This document shows positions 7,299 to 16,479 of a DNA stretch of 64,000 nucleotides, piece by piece. The position numbers were made by a program, and so were the translations under genes. The notes under the pieces are model-generated. The model saw only the letters and a program-made list of their open reading frames with translations. It was not told the DNA's origin and searched no databases. Each line of letters opens with the position of its first letter. Within the stretch, counting starts at the first letter, position 1. This DNA comes from Longimycelium tulufanense (GTDB lineage: Bacteria; Actinomycetota; Actinomycetes; Mycobacteriales; Pseudonocardiaceae): contig NZ_BMMK01000019.1 in NCBI RefSeq assembly GCF_014645795.1, forward strand, positions 57,952 through 121,951, read 5' to 3'.

Positions 7299-8380
7299 GC
7301 CGCACCGCCCATGGGCTCCGCTCGATCGGCCGCGGTGAGTACCGCGCGCGCGGCGCCCGCCAGCGGTCCGCGGCGGCGGAGAGGGAGTCGGCCGCGGTCC
7401 AGTGCGCGTTCCAGGCCGGGCTCGGGTCGCGTCGCGGCCAGCAGGGGTAGGTCCAGGGCGGTGGCCACGTCGGCAGGGGTGAGACCGCCGGGGGCGGGGC
7501 CGCGGACCAGCAGGCCGAGCCGGGCACCGTGTTCGAGGGCCGCCCGCGCCACGCCCGACGCGGCCGCGCAGGCGCGGACCTCGGCGGGGACGAGCAGGAC
7601 GGTGAGGTCCGCTCGTCCGAGGACGGTGAGCGCGGCGTCGGTGGGATACCGGGGCAGGTCGCACACCACGGTGTCGCCGGCTCGGCGCCCGGCCTCGAGG
7701 ACCGCGGCGACCGCTGCGGGGCTGGGTCCCTTCCCGCTGCGATCGCAGGAGAGGACCGTGAGCGCGGCGTCGCCGAGCTGCACCGTTGGGAGGGTGGCGT
7801 GCAGGGAGGCTGCAGCTACCCGGCCGCCGGTGAGGGCGAGCACCGGCCAGCGGGGTCCCTGCCGTTCCTCGATGCCGAGCAGGAGGTCGAGACCTCCCCC
7901 GTGCGGGTCGCAGTCGACCAGTAGGGTGCGGCTTCCCCGGTGTGCGGCAGCCGCGGCAACGGCGGCCGCCAGGACGGACGCTCCCGCCCCGCCTCGGCCG
8001 GCGCAGACCGCGAGGATGCGGCCGACGACGGGGCCCGGGGACTCGATGGCGTCGGCGAACCGGCTGATCAGCCAGCTCTCGGCCGCGGGCAGGGCGAGTA
8101 CCCGCTCCGCGCCGACCGCGACCGCGGCCTGCCACACCGGGGGCGGTGGCTCGCCGGAGCAGAACACCAGGACACCGTGGCGCCGGGGAAGGGCGCCGGC
8201 GGCGCAGTCGGTCGCGGCGTAGCCGTCGAGAAGCACGAGCGGGGCCGTTGTCCAGCGTTGCCGAACGGCCGTCGCATCCGGAGCACGCTCGACTTCGCAC
8301 CCGGCGGCGGCAGCCAGTCGGAGCAGGTCATCCAGCAGATCTCCGTCCCGTGCCACCACAAGTGGTCGTGCCGTAGTCAT
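7295..8380 (-). CDS. ssd: Septum-site-determining protein Ssd / CpaE-like
   Basis: 361 aa from an ATG at 8380 (MTTARPLVVARDGDLLDDLL). It has a receiver-like N-terminal region followed by a MinD/CpaE-type ATPase domain with a deviant Walker A, GRGGAGASVLAAAVA (residues ~127-141), where the Lys-Thr is replaced. The Walker A' strand LLVDCDPHGGGLDLLLG follows. This is the family of M. tuberculosis Ssd (Rv3660c), proposed to influence septum formation, and of the CpaE localisation factors of Tad loci. It is immediately upstream of the broken tadA with a 4-nt overlap and divergent from the HAD gene, the same order as in mycobacteria. Confidence 0.88.
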   Translation of the reverse strand: MTTARPLVVARDGDLLDDLLRLAAAAGCEVERAPDATAVRQRWTTAPLVLLDGYAATDCAAGALPRRHGVLVFCSGEPPPPVWQAAVAVGAERVLALPAAESWLISRFADAIESPGPVVGRILAVCAGRGGAGASVLAAAVAAAAAHRGSRTLLVDCDPHGGGLDLLLGIEERQGPRWPVLALTGGRVAAASLHATLPTVQLGDAALTVLSCDRSGKGPSPAAVAAVLEAGRRAGDTVVCDLPRYPTDAALTVLGRADLTVLLVPAEVRACAAASGVARAALEHGARLGLLVRGPAPGGLTPADVATALDLPLLAATRPEPGLERALDRGRLPLRRRGPLAGAARAVLTAADRAEPMGGAA

Positions 8381-9088
8381 CGCCGTCCCTCCGTGTTCAC
8401 TGCGCCGCACGACCACGGACCCGTTGTCCGCGCCAAGCCGCGGGCGCCGGTGATCACGGTGGCCCGACGTCCACCGACCCACCAGGGATCAAGATCAACT
8501 TGTGGATAACTTGAGGCACTGTGGACAACTCGACACCCGCCTGGGTGATCAAGGGGGATTTCGTCGGTGAGGTTGGGCAAGATCGAAAGGGATGCCGGGG
8601 GCGCCACCTCGTCGCCGTCCACAGGCCCACCGATGAGGAAGCTTCGGTGGGACTCGGCGAGGTTCTGGGCGTGTCGCACGCCTCGCACGTGTGCGACAGC
8701 TCTGCGAGCTCCTGCGGCGCGGCGGTTCAGGCGTCGTGCCGCACCACAACGGCATCGCCCGATGTAACACGTTGGCAGTACGAACAACGCTCGACGGGAG
8801 GTGACCACGAAGACAGAAACAGGAAAGACTTCAGGCGGGCGCGGCGTACGGCGGCAGGACCGCCTGCCGTCCCAAAACCGAGGCTGACCGGAAACGACCC
8901 CAGACATGGGACGACCCCCGCCAGGGGGGAGGGACGGGGGTCGTCGGAGTTCAGCCCCGGGGGGTCGAGCTGAACCCGTCCGGTGGAACACCGGACGCCC
9001 CATACTGTATCCCGCCCCGCCCGGGTGACGCCTCCCGTCCGATCGAGGGACCCGCCGACAATTGCCGATCGGCACCTATGCTGGGCCC
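8381..9088. other. Divergent intergenic region ssd / HAD hydrolase
   Basis: About 700 bp with no gene I can support; the small open frames are GC artefacts. It must hold the ssd promoter and the HAD promoter. A hairpin lies at 8911-8944. Confidence 0.6.
8911..8944. terminator. GC-rich hairpin
   Basis: ACGACCCCCG (8911-8920) pairs perfectly with CGGGGGTCGT (8935-8944) over a 14-nt purine-rich loop. No U-tract follows, so it may be a terminator for an unrecognised short transcript or an mRNA leader structure of the HAD gene. Confidence 0.4.
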
Positions 9089-9922
9089 GTGACCGAGCGC
9101 AGCGGGGACCCGCAGCCCGAACCCGGCTCCCGGGTCGCGGCGTTCTTCGACCTGGACAAGACCGTCATCGCGAAGTCCAGCACGCTCGCCTTCAGCCGCC
9201 CGTTCTTCCAGGAGGGCCTGATCAACCGGCGCGCGGTCCTGAAGAGCGCCTACGCGCAGTTCGTCTTCATGCTGGCCGGTGCGGACGCCGACCAGATGGA
9301 CCGGATGCGGGCGCACATCACCGCGTTGTGCGCGGGCTGGGACGTCGAGCAGGTCCGGGCGATCGTCGAGGAGACCCTGCACGACATCGTGGACCCGCTG
9401 GTCTACAAGGAGGCCACCCAGCTCGTCGCCGAGCACAAGGAGCAGGGGCACGACGTCGTCGTGGTCTCCGCCTCGGGCGAGGAGATCGTGCGCCCGATCG
9501 CGGAGATGGTCGGCGCGACACACTGCATCGGCACCCGGATGGTCGTCAACGACGGCCGCTACACCGGAGAGGTCGAGTTCTACTGCTACGGCGACGGCAA
9601 GGTGGACGCGGTCCGCGAGCTCGCCGCGGAGCAGGGCTACGACCTCGCCCAGTGCTACGCCTACTCCGACTCGGTGACCGACCTACCGCTGCTGGACGCC
9701 GTGGGCCACCCCACCGCGGTCAACCCGGACCGGGGCCTGCGCAAGTCCGCGGTGCAGCGGGGGTGGCCGGTCCTGGCGTTCTCCCACCCGGTGTCGTTGC
9801 GCGCCCGGATCCCGACCCCGTCCGGCACCGCGGTCGCGGCGGCGGCGGTGGGCCTGGGCGCGGTGGCCGCGGCCGGCGTGGCCTGGTACGGCCTGCGCCG
9901 CCGCCGGCGCGGGGACGACTGA
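9089..9922 (+). CDS. HAD superfamily subfamily IB hydrolase
   Basis: 277 aa from GTG 9089. HAD motif I is FFDLDKTVIAKSS (the two catalytic Asp are in DLD), motif II is VVVSASGEE, and motif IV is YSDSVTDLPLL. The family is TIGR01490/SerB-like IB phosphatases, homologous to Rv3661, with substrates unproven. A C-terminal hydrophobic stretch (AVAAAAVGLGAVAAAGVAWYGL) followed by an Arg cluster suggests membrane attachment with the enzyme in the cytoplasm. It is divergent from ssd, and a probable Ms1 RNA lies just downstream, as in mycobacteria. Confidence 0.9.
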   Translation: MTERSGDPQPEPGSRVAAFFDLDKTVIAKSSTLAFSRPFFQEGLINRRAVLKSAYAQFVFMLAGADADQMDRMRAHITALCAGWDVEQVRAIVEETLHDIVDPLVYKEATQLVAEHKEQGHDVVVVSASGEEIVRPIAEMVGATHCIGTRMVVNDGRYTGEVEFYCYGDGKVDAVRELAAEQGYDLAQCYAYSDSVTDLPLLDAVGHPTAVNPDRGLRKSAVQRGWPVLAFSHPVSLRARIPTPSGTAVAAAAVGLGAVAAAGVAWYGLRRRRRGDD

Positions 9923-9998
9923 GCCGGGCCACGGCGCGTGAGCATCCGGTCGGCCATTCTCACGCTGCGTTCCTGTACCGGTGCACTCGACTGAGCCC

Positions 9999-10027
9999 TT
10001 GCTGTGGCGAGGGCCACGGATTACAAA
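9999..10027 (+). promoter_or_regulatory. Candidate promoter of the Ms1-like RNA
   Basis: TTGCTG (9999-10004), a 17-nt spacer and TACAAA (10022-10027) give a plausible sigma-A-type promoter, with initiation expected near 10034. The spacing is ideal but the hexamers are only moderate matches. Confidence 0.4.
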
Positions 10028-10033
10028 TGAGGT

Positions 10034-10272
10034 ACGGACTCCCGGAGGCCAGGGACGGAGCGAAGAGAAGCGCCGTTCACCCCGAAGGGACTCCGCGCGT
10101 GAGCTTCGGGCACCCACGCCGAGCACGCCGCGGGAGGCTTAGTCGACAAGGGGCTGCGTATCGGGACGCCGGACGCCGAGCCCTGAAAGTACGACACAAG
10201 TGCACGCTTGGTAACCCGAAGGCCCGCGCAGTTGAAGGCGCCCACCCCGGCATCCGGTGGGCGCCTTCGCAT
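10034..10272 (+). ncRNA. Probable Ms1-type RNA polymerase-binding small RNA
   Basis: This region has no convincing gene, begins after a plausible promoter and ends in an excellent intrinsic terminator (10234-10268). It sits directly after the HAD-IB (Rv3661) homologue. In mycobacteria this is the locus of the abundant stationary-phase RNA Ms1 (MTS2823, ncRv13661A), which binds core RNA polymerase. The assignment rests on gene order and transcript-like architecture, not on a sequence alignment. The ~240-nt predicted length is shorter than the ~300 nt of M. smegmatis Ms1, so the 5' end may lie further upstream. Open frames on both strands here look coding only because the DNA is conserved and GC-rich. 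Confidence 0.6.
10234..10268 (+). terminator. Intrinsic terminator of the Ms1-like RNA
   Basis: GAAGGCGCCCACC (10234-10246) pairs perfectly over 13 bp with GGTGGGCGCCTTC (10256-10268), with a 9-nt loop. Confidence 0.8.
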
Positions 10273-10537
10273 GCGATTCGCATGTGACAGGCGGCGTCCG
10301 CATCGGCCGCCCGGACCCCTCAGCCGCGATCACGGTCGGGCTGTGCGCTGGTCCCGGGAGTGTTGCGCATACGCCCCGTGCGCCCCTTCCCTCACTGTTT
10401 CGGGTCGTTCCGCCCGCTTCTCCTCAGCACAATTACGTGCGCCGCCGATGCCCTCGGCATCGACGTTGCGCCCATGGGCTGCCTCTAGGGTCTGGGGCGG
10501 GCCCAGTTGGACGCAGCCCGGACCGGCCAGCCGGTCG

Positions 10538-10570
10538 TTGACCTGCCAAGAGTGACGTGAGTAACTTCCG
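10538..10570 (+). promoter_or_regulatory. Promoter/operator of the nagZ-namZ-amiE operon
   Basis: TTGACC (10538-10543), 17 nt, then GTAACT as -10, overlapped by AGTAACTTCCG. The block closely matches that upstream of murR (16457-16489): the same TTGACCTG and the same TTCCG at the same distance. A second similar element, GGTAAAGAGTTTCCGG (10589-10604), lies just before the ribosome site. This points to regulation by MurR. Confidence 0.6.
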
Positions 10571-10611
10571 AGAGGCGCCGCCGCGCCGGTAAAGAGTTTC
10601 CGGAGGCAGTC

Positions 10612-12447
10612 GTGGGTAAGGAGCGCTCCCCCAGCCGCCGGACCGCGACCGCCCTGGCGGCGCTGGTCACGGCACTCTGCGCCGCGGTCCCGGCGAGTGC
10701 CCGCCCGCACGTACCGGTGGCGGCGGGGCCGGAGCCACCGCCCCCTCCCCCCGCCGAGCAGACCGAACAGGACTGGGCCACCACCACGCTGCGGCAGATG
10801 TCCCTGCCGGAGAAGGTCGGCCAGCTGTTCGTGACCTACGTACACGGCACCGACGCCAACGCCCCGCACCCGGAGAACCGCAAGGAGTACGGGGTGGACA
10901 CGCCGGCCGAGGTGGTGGAGCGCTATCACCTCGGTGGAGTCGTCTACTTCAACTGGAGTGCGAACTTTTCCAACCCGCCCCAGGTGGCTCGGCTGTCCAA
11001 CGGGTTGCAGCGGGCCGCACTCGCCTCCGGGGCCCGCATTCCGCTGCTGATCTCCACGGATCAGGAACACGGCATGATCTCCCGGCTCGGCCCGCCGGCG
11101 ACCCAGTTCCCCGGGGGCATGGCGCTGGGCGCCGGAAGGGACACCGGGGCCGCCGAGGAAGCGGCTCGCATCGCCGCCGCGGAGCTCCGCGCGGTCGGTA
11201 TCAACCAGAACTACGCCCCGGTGGCCGACGTCAACGTCAACCCGGCCAACCCGATCATCGGGATCCGCTCGTTCTCCTCCGATCCGACGCTCGCCGCAGA
11301 CATGGTCGCCGCCCAGGTGCGTGGCTACCAGAAGGGCGGCTGGCGGGGCGAGGGAGTCGCCTCCACGGTCAAGCACTTCCCCGGCCACGGCGACACGAAC
11401 GTCGACAGCCACACCGGCCTCCCCGTGATCGAACACGATCGGGAGCAGTGGCAGCAGCTGGACGCGCCGCCGTTCCGCGCCGCGATCGAGCAGGGCGTCG
11501 ACATGATCATGAGCGCCCACATCGTGGTGCCCAAGCTGGACTCGTCGGGCGAGCCGGCGACGCTCTCCCCCACCGTCCTGACCGGGATGCTCCGCAAGGA
11601 GCTCGGTTTCCACGGCGTGGTCATCACCGACTCGCTGCAGATGGAGGGCGTGCGGCAGCGCCACTCCGACGCCGAGATCGCCGTACGGGCGCTACTGGCC
11701 GGCGCCGACCAACTCCTGATGCCGCAGGACATGGATGCCGCCTACAACGGTGTGCTGGAGGCGGTCCGCTCGGGCCGTATCTCCGAGCAGCGCATCGATG
11801 AGAGCGTCCGGCGGGTCCTGGAGATGAAGTTCCGACAGGGAATCCTCATCCGTCCGATCGTGGACGAGTCCGCGGTGAGCAGGACCGTGGGTACACCAGA
11901 GAATCTGGCGGCAGCACAGCGGATCACCGACGGAACCACCACCCTGATCCGCAACGACGACAAGATCCTGCCGCTTCGCAGCAGGCCCAACCGCGTGCTG
12001 GTGACCGGCTGGGGCGAGACGACCACGGCCACGCTCGCCAAACGGATCTCCGCCCGTGGACCATCGGTCACCACGAAGACCACGGGCATGAAGCCCGATG
12101 CGAGCCGCATCGCTGAGGCGGTGGGCGCCGCCAAGGAGCACGACCTGACCGTCGTGTTGACCAACGGGGCGTGGAATGACCCCGGTCAACGCGATCTCGT
12201 TCGCCAGCTGGCCGGCACGGGTAAGCCGGTCGTCACGGTCGCCGTTCGGGACGCGTACGACGCCGCACACGTCGACGAAGCGCACACCTGGCTCGCGACC
12301 TACTCGTACGCACCAGTCGCGATGGAGTCGCTGGCCAAGGTCGTCTTCGGCGAGATCGCACCACGGGGCAAGCTCCCCGTCGCCATTCCTGATCCCGGCC
12401 GCCCCGGCGTTGACCGGTACCCGTTCGGACACGGGCTGGGTTGGTGA
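10612..12447 (+). CDS. nagZ: Exported beta-N-acetylglucosaminidase, GH3 (NagZ)
   Basis: 611 aa from GTG 10612, with GGAGG seven bases before. A Sec-type signal (LAALVTALCAAVPASA) and a Pro-rich linker indicate export. The GH3 catalytic domain is complete: KHFPGHGDT with DSHTGLP downstream (the Asp-His dyad loop typical of NagZ-type enzymes) and the nucleophile region VVITDSLQMEG (Asp in TDS). A C-terminal GH3_C-like domain follows, as in the long Bacillus YbbD/NagZ type. The expected reaction is release of non-reducing GlcNAc from muropeptides or MurNAc-containing disaccharides outside the cell. It is the first gene of an operon with namZ and an AmiE-like hydrolase, the same trio as in Bacillus subtilis ybbCDE. 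Confidence 0.9.
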   Translation: MGKERSPSRRTATALAALVTALCAAVPASARPHVPVAAGPEPPPPPPAEQTEQDWATTTLRQMSLPEKVGQLFVTYVHGTDANAPHPENRKEYGVDTPAEVVERYHLGGVVYFNWSANFSNPPQVARLSNGLQRAALASGARIPLLISTDQEHGMISRLGPPATQFPGGMALGAGRDTGAAEEAARIAAAELRAVGINQNYAPVADVNVNPANPIIGIRSFSSDPTLAADMVAAQVRGYQKGGWRGEGVASTVKHFPGHGDTNVDSHTGLPVIEHDREQWQQLDAPPFRAAIEQGVDMIMSAHIVVPKLDSSGEPATLSPTVLTGMLRKELGFHGVVITDSLQMEGVRQRHSDAEIAVRALLAGADQLLMPQDMDAAYNGVLEAVRSGRISEQRIDESVRRVLEMKFRQGILIRPIVDESAVSRTVGTPENLAAAQRITDGTTTLIRNDDKILPLRSRPNRVLVTGWGETTTATLAKRISARGPSVTTKTTGMKPDASRIAEAVGAAKEHDLTVVLTNGAWNDPGQRDLVRQLAGTGKPVVTVAVRDAYDAAHVDEAHTWLATYSYAPVAMESLAKVVFGEIAPRGKLPVAIPDPGRPGVDRYPFGHGLGW

Positions 12448-12448
12448 C

Positions 12449-13705
12449 ATGGCCAGGCTGGGTAGAAGGGGCTTCCTCGCCGCCTCCGTGCTCGCCGCCC
12501 CGGCGGTCTCGGCCTCAGCGACTGTCAGACGCGAGCAACACAACGACGTCCGTACCGGGGCGGACCTGCTCGCGGCGCAGGGCTGGCACCGGCTGGCCGG
12601 TCGTCGCGTCGCCGTCCTGACCAACCCCACGGGCCTCCTGCGCGATCTCCGGCACATCGTCGACGACATGCACGGCAGCGGAAACATCAACATCGTCGCG
12701 GTGTTCGGACCTGAGCACGGATTCCGTGGCACGGCGCAGGCCGGTGGGTCCGAGGGTGACCACATCGACCCCCGCACCGGCATCCCCGTCTACGACGCCT
12801 ACGGCGCATCGGCCGACAAGCTCGCGGCGATGTTCCGCAAGGCAGGCGCGCAGGCGCTGGTCTTCGACATCGCGGACGTGGGCGCCCGCTTCTACACCTA
12901 CATCTGGACCATGTACACGGCGATGCGGGCTGCGGCCGCGACGGACACCGCGTTCGTCGTGCTGGATCGACCGAATCCACTCGGTGGGCGGGCGGCTGGC
13001 CCCCAGCTGGATCCCGCCCAAGCCTCCGGTGTCGGTCTGAAGCCCGTCGTGCAGCAGCACGGGATGACCGTCGGGGAGCTCGCCAAGCTGTTCGACGCCG
13101 AGTTTCTGCCCGGCGACACGGGAAAGCGGCTGCCGAGCCTGGAGGTCGTTCCGGCCGCGGGCTGGCGCCGCTCGCAGCTCTTCGCAGAAACCGGCCTGCA
13201 ATGGGTCCCGCCGAGCCCCAACATGCCGACCCCCCAGACCGCCATGGTCTACCCCGGAACCTGCCTGTTCGAGGGCACGTCGTTCTCGGAGGGCCGAGGC
13301 ACCACACGCCCGTTCGAGACGATCGGTGCGCCCGGTGTCGACTGGCGCTGGGCCGACGATCTCAACGCCATGGGTCTGCCGGGCGTGCGATTCAGGGAAG
13401 CGTACTTCGTCCCGACCTTCAGTAAGCACGCCAAGCAGACCTGTGGCGGTGTCCAGATCCACATCGAGCAACCAGAGTCCGTCGACCCGATCCGCATCGG
13501 GGTCGCCATGCTCGTCACGGCCAAGCGGCGGTATCCCCAGGTCTTCTCGTGGCGGCAAGACAACTGGGTGGACAAGCTTTCGGGCTCCGACCGGCTACGG
13601 CGGATGGTCGACCGGGGCGCCGGGGTTGATGAGATCGTCGGTGCGTGGCAGGCGGAGCTGGCAGCGTTCCGGCGCCAACGCGGGCCATACCTGCTTTACC
13701 GGTGA
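12449..13705 (+). CDS. namZ: Exo-beta-N-acetylmuramidase NamZ (DUF1343, GH171)
   Basis: 418 aa, starting one base after the nagZ stop. It has a twin-arginine signal (RLGRRGFLAAS) with an Ala-rich h-region, so TAT export is likely. DUF1343 landmarks are all present: VAVLTNPTG, VAVFGPEHGFRG, DIADVGARFYTYIWTM, VLDRPNPLGG, WVPPSPNMPT and FEGTSFSEGRGTTRPFE. The characterised B. subtilis NamZ (YbbC) removes non-reducing-end MurNAc from peptidoglycan fragments, and the same reaction is inferred here. Next to NagZ it would complete stepwise release of GlcNAc and MurNAc. Length is normal for the family. Confidence 0.9.
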   Translation: MARLGRRGFLAASVLAAPAVSASATVRREQHNDVRTGADLLAAQGWHRLAGRRVAVLTNPTGLLRDLRHIVDDMHGSGNINIVAVFGPEHGFRGTAQAGGSEGDHIDPRTGIPVYDAYGASADKLAAMFRKAGAQALVFDIADVGARFYTYIWTMYTAMRAAAATDTAFVVLDRPNPLGGRAAGPQLDPAQASGVGLKPVVQQHGMTVGELAKLFDAEFLPGDTGKRLPSLEVVPAAGWRRSQLFAETGLQWVPPSPNMPTPQTAMVYPGTCLFEGTSFSEGRGTTRPFETIGAPGVDWRWADDLNAMGLPGVRFREAYFVPTFSKHAKQTCGGVQIHIEQPESVDPIRIGVAMLVTAKRRYPQVFSWRQDNWVDKLSGSDRLRRMVDRGAGVDEIVGAWQAELAAFRRQRGPYLLYR

Positions 13706-13712
13706 GGTGTCT

Positions 13713-15467
13713 ATGCGTGCTCTGGTCTTCACCCTCGTCGCGCTCCTGACGATGACCGCCGGTGCCTCCGCGGCGCATCCCGACGATCGCGACTCGACGG
13801 GCCGGTTCGACCGCCCGAGACCCGGTTTCGCCTCACCGCTCACGGTCTTACGCGAGGGAACGCCCGAAAGCGTCAGGCTCGACCCACGCCCCCTTGCCGC
13901 GGCGCTCCGCCGGATCAAGAACTGGACCGAGGGCTCCGGCTCGGTCCGCCCCATGTTCGCCGGTGCGGTCTCGCTCGTGGCGCACGACGGCGTGATCGTG
14001 CGTCAGGAAGCGGCGGGTTTCGCACTGCGTTACCGCGAGGTGCGGCCCGACGGCTCCGGGGTCGAGCTACCTCGCGACCAGTGGATCCCGGCCCGGGACG
14101 ACACGATCTTCGACGTCGCCTCCGTGACGAAGCTCTTCACCTCGATCGTGGTGATGCAGCAGGTCGAGGCCGGGCGAATCGACCTGCAGCGGCAGGTCGC
14201 GCAGTACCTTCCCGAGTTCGCGGCCAACGGCAAGGAGTCCATCCCGGTCGAGTGGCTGCTCACCCACCGGTCCGGCCTCCCGCCGTTCCTGTTGCTGTGG
14301 AAGAACTGGCCGGACAAGCCCGCACGGATCCGTGCCGTGCTGGAGGCGGCGCCGCAGGAGAAGCCGGGAACGAAGTACATCTACTCGGACCTCAACCTCA
14401 TCGCGCTCGGCGTCCTGGCCGAACGCGTCTCCGGGCAGCCCCTGGACGAGCTGGTCCGGCAGGGAATCACCGAGCCGCTGGGGATGAGCGACACCGGATA
14501 CAATCCCTCCCCCGAGGTCCGGAACCGCGTGGCGGCCACGGAATTCGTCACCGATCCGCCACGTGGGCTGGTGCACGGCGAGGTGCACGACGAGAACGCC
14601 TGGTCACTCGGCGGCGTCGCGGGCCACGCCGGGATCTTCTCCACGGCACGGGATCTCGCGGTGCTGGGGCAGGCCATCCTCAACGGCGGCACCTATCGTG
14701 GCCGGCAGATCCTGCGGCCGGACACGGTCGAGGACATGCTGACCAACCGCAACCACGATTTCCCCGAGGACTCCCACGGTCTGGGCTTCGAACTGGACCA
14801 GCGCTGGTACATGGAGGGGCTCGCCAGCCCATGTACCGCCGGGCACACCGGGTTCACCGGCCCCTCCATCGTCATCGACCCGCTGTCCCGCTCCCTGGTC
14901 GTGCTGTTGGCCAACCGTGTGCACCCGAGCCGCAACTGGGGTAGCAACAACCCCGCGCGACGCGCCTTGGCACAGGGCCTCGCCGAGGCGATGGCCGTGA
15001 TGCCGGTGGGCGGCCCGACCGCCTGGTTCTCCGGGGTCGAGCCGGCCCACGACGCCGTCCTGCGAACCGAGGATCTGCTAGTCCGTGACGGCCGGGTACG
15101 GGTGTTGTTCGACGCGTTCGTGGACACGGAGAAGACCGACACACTGGCACTGGAGTCCAGTGTGGACGGAGGAAAGAACTGGCGCCGGGCGTCGATGACG
15201 GCGCACGGTAGGGGTGCGCCAAAGGGTGAGCAGGCAACCCTCGCCGGCCATGGCCACCGGTCGTGGTGGCGGGTGCTGGCGGAGGTTCCCACCGCTCCCG
15301 GCGAGAGGGTGATGCTGCGCTGGCGTTACAGCACGGACGAGCTCTACACCGGTCGCGGTGTGTACCTCGACCGGATCCGGGTGCACGACGGCCGTGGTGT
15401 TCTCCTGGACGACGAGTGGGAGCCCGGCCGCCTGATCGCCGACGGGTGGCGACCGGCGGAACGGTAG
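13713..15467 (+). CDS. Exported serine hydrolase, AmiE/YbbE-like beta-lactamase family
   Basis: 584 aa. A Sec signal (LVFTLVALLTMTAGASA) is followed by a class C beta-lactamase/PBP-like domain with SVTK (SxxK, residues ~137-140), YSDLN (Y-x-N-type motif) and HTGFTG in place of KTG. A ~130-residue C-terminal beta-rich domain follows (ALESSVDGGKNW, VLLDDEWEPG), making it longer than B. subtilis YbbE/AmiE. In Bacillus the partner enzyme AmiE is an N-acetylmuramyl-L-alanine amidase that strips peptides from MurNAc, and the same role is inferred from the operon. The start is 7 bp after the namZ stop. A penicillin-binding or esterase role cannot be excluded. Confidence 0.82.
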   Translation: MRALVFTLVALLTMTAGASAAHPDDRDSTGRFDRPRPGFASPLTVLREGTPESVRLDPRPLAAALRRIKNWTEGSGSVRPMFAGAVSLVAHDGVIVRQEAAGFALRYREVRPDGSGVELPRDQWIPARDDTIFDVASVTKLFTSIVVMQQVEAGRIDLQRQVAQYLPEFAANGKESIPVEWLLTHRSGLPPFLLLWKNWPDKPARIRAVLEAAPQEKPGTKYIYSDLNLIALGVLAERVSGQPLDELVRQGITEPLGMSDTGYNPSPEVRNRVAATEFVTDPPRGLVHGEVHDENAWSLGGVAGHAGIFSTARDLAVLGQAILNGGTYRGRQILRPDTVEDMLTNRNHDFPEDSHGLGFELDQRWYMEGLASPCTAGHTGFTGPSIVIDPLSRSLVVLLANRVHPSRNWGSNNPARRALAQGLAEAMAVMPVGGPTAWFSGVEPAHDAVLRTEDLLVRDGRVRVLFDAFVDTEKTDTLALESSVDGGKNWRRASMTAHGRGAPKGEQATLAGHGHRSWWRVLAEVPTAPGERVMLRWRYSTDELYTGRGVYLDRIRVHDGRGVLLDDEWEPGRLIADGWRPAER

Positions 15468-16326
15468 GTGCGCTGTCTGCTGGGACCGTGTCAGTCTGGT
15501 TGCGATCTGGTGGGCGCGCCCTCGACCGTGTCCGGCCGCGGGATCCGACGGCAAGCCGTGAAGCCAGTCGCGCCGGCCCCGAGCGTCAGTCGGCCTCATG
15601 GGCAGCACACGGTGATCAGGTGGGACCCCGAACGCGGCCGCGCTGCTCGCCACAGCCGTGCGGCACCACGCCAGCATGCGGCGTCGCGGCTGTACGGGGG
15701 CTGGTGCGTGGTTGCCACACCGGCGACGAACCCGAGGGCTCCACGGTGGCGGCTCAGTGCGAGCTGGGGACCCGCGACCGCCTCAGACCAACAGCAAGTA
15801 CCCGCCAATAGCGTCGGGGTGGCCAGGGGTGCCCGAAAAGGTTCGCCGGGTCGGCGCTAGTGCTGTCGCCAGGGGCGCTGGGGTGCCATGCAACCGGCGA
15901 GGTAGTGATCACCATACGAGACGCACAGTATGGTCGGGAGGGTTTCCACGTCGTTCGTCACACAACGATCACGGGCGCCCTCGCTTCATACCCTCAGCTA
16001 CGCCCTCGCATAGGTCATCTAGGCCCAGTGCCACTGTGGCCTGCCGAGACGCCGAGGTACATGGCCCCCTTGATCGCTATGTACGCGGCATAGCATCGAG
16101 GCCTGCATCGCCGTGGGACACGGGCGTCTACCGAACCAACGCGCCGCCCGCTCCCGGAAGGCGCGTCTCCGCCATCCGCATGACCTCTCACCCGCCCGAC
16201 ACAGCCGTGATGGTCCGTTCGGCGCTGGCGCGGCCAGAGGATCGCCACACCTGGTTCCCACAACCGAGTGAGGTGCGCCACAGTAGGGGGTCAGACCTGC
16301 CGCGCCGACCGTCCACGGAGGAACAC
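15468..16326. other. Intergenic region without a supportable gene
   Basis: About 860 bp between the amiE-like gene and murR. Several open frames exist on both strands, but none has a family match I recognise, a ribosome site and normal codon use together. Nothing repetitive is seen. Confidence 0.5.
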
Positions 16327-16479
16327 GTGAGAATCATTCACAATTGTGGGAAAAACTCGTACCGAAAACGTCTGACAAATAGCCAGCTGATCACGGTGTT
16401 GTTAGTTGACGCGAGCAAGCGCAGGCGTGGAGACACAAACAATGCCGCACAATGCGTTGACCTGGGCTCTACCTGTTAG
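16327..16479 (+). CDS. Possible small leader ORF before murR
   Basis: A 50-codon frame starts at GTG 16327 behind a strong GGAGG (spacing about 6) and ends with TAG inside the murR promoter/operator block. The peptide begins VRIIHNCGKNSYRK and ends VDLGSTC. Base composition is clearly more AT-rich than neighbouring genes and a TTA codon is present, so it may be only promoter DNA with a chance frame. Confidence 0.25.
   Translation: MRIIHNCGKNSYRKRLTNSQLITVLLVDASKRRRGDTNNAAQCVDLGSTC

Noticed and set aside
7298..8300. Upstream extension of the tadA frame through the ssd gene
   Set aside because: ssd is a well-supported gene in another frame of the same strand, and the extension has no recognisable domain; the tadA start is the ATG overlapping the ssd stop.
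8549..8770. Small frames between ssd and the HAD gene
   Set aside because: No conserved features; the composition matches reverse frames of GC-rich DNA.
10021..10287. Open frames on both strands over the Ms1-like region
   Set aside because: Both strands open at once, no ribosome sites, and a terminator plus RNA locus explain the conservation better.
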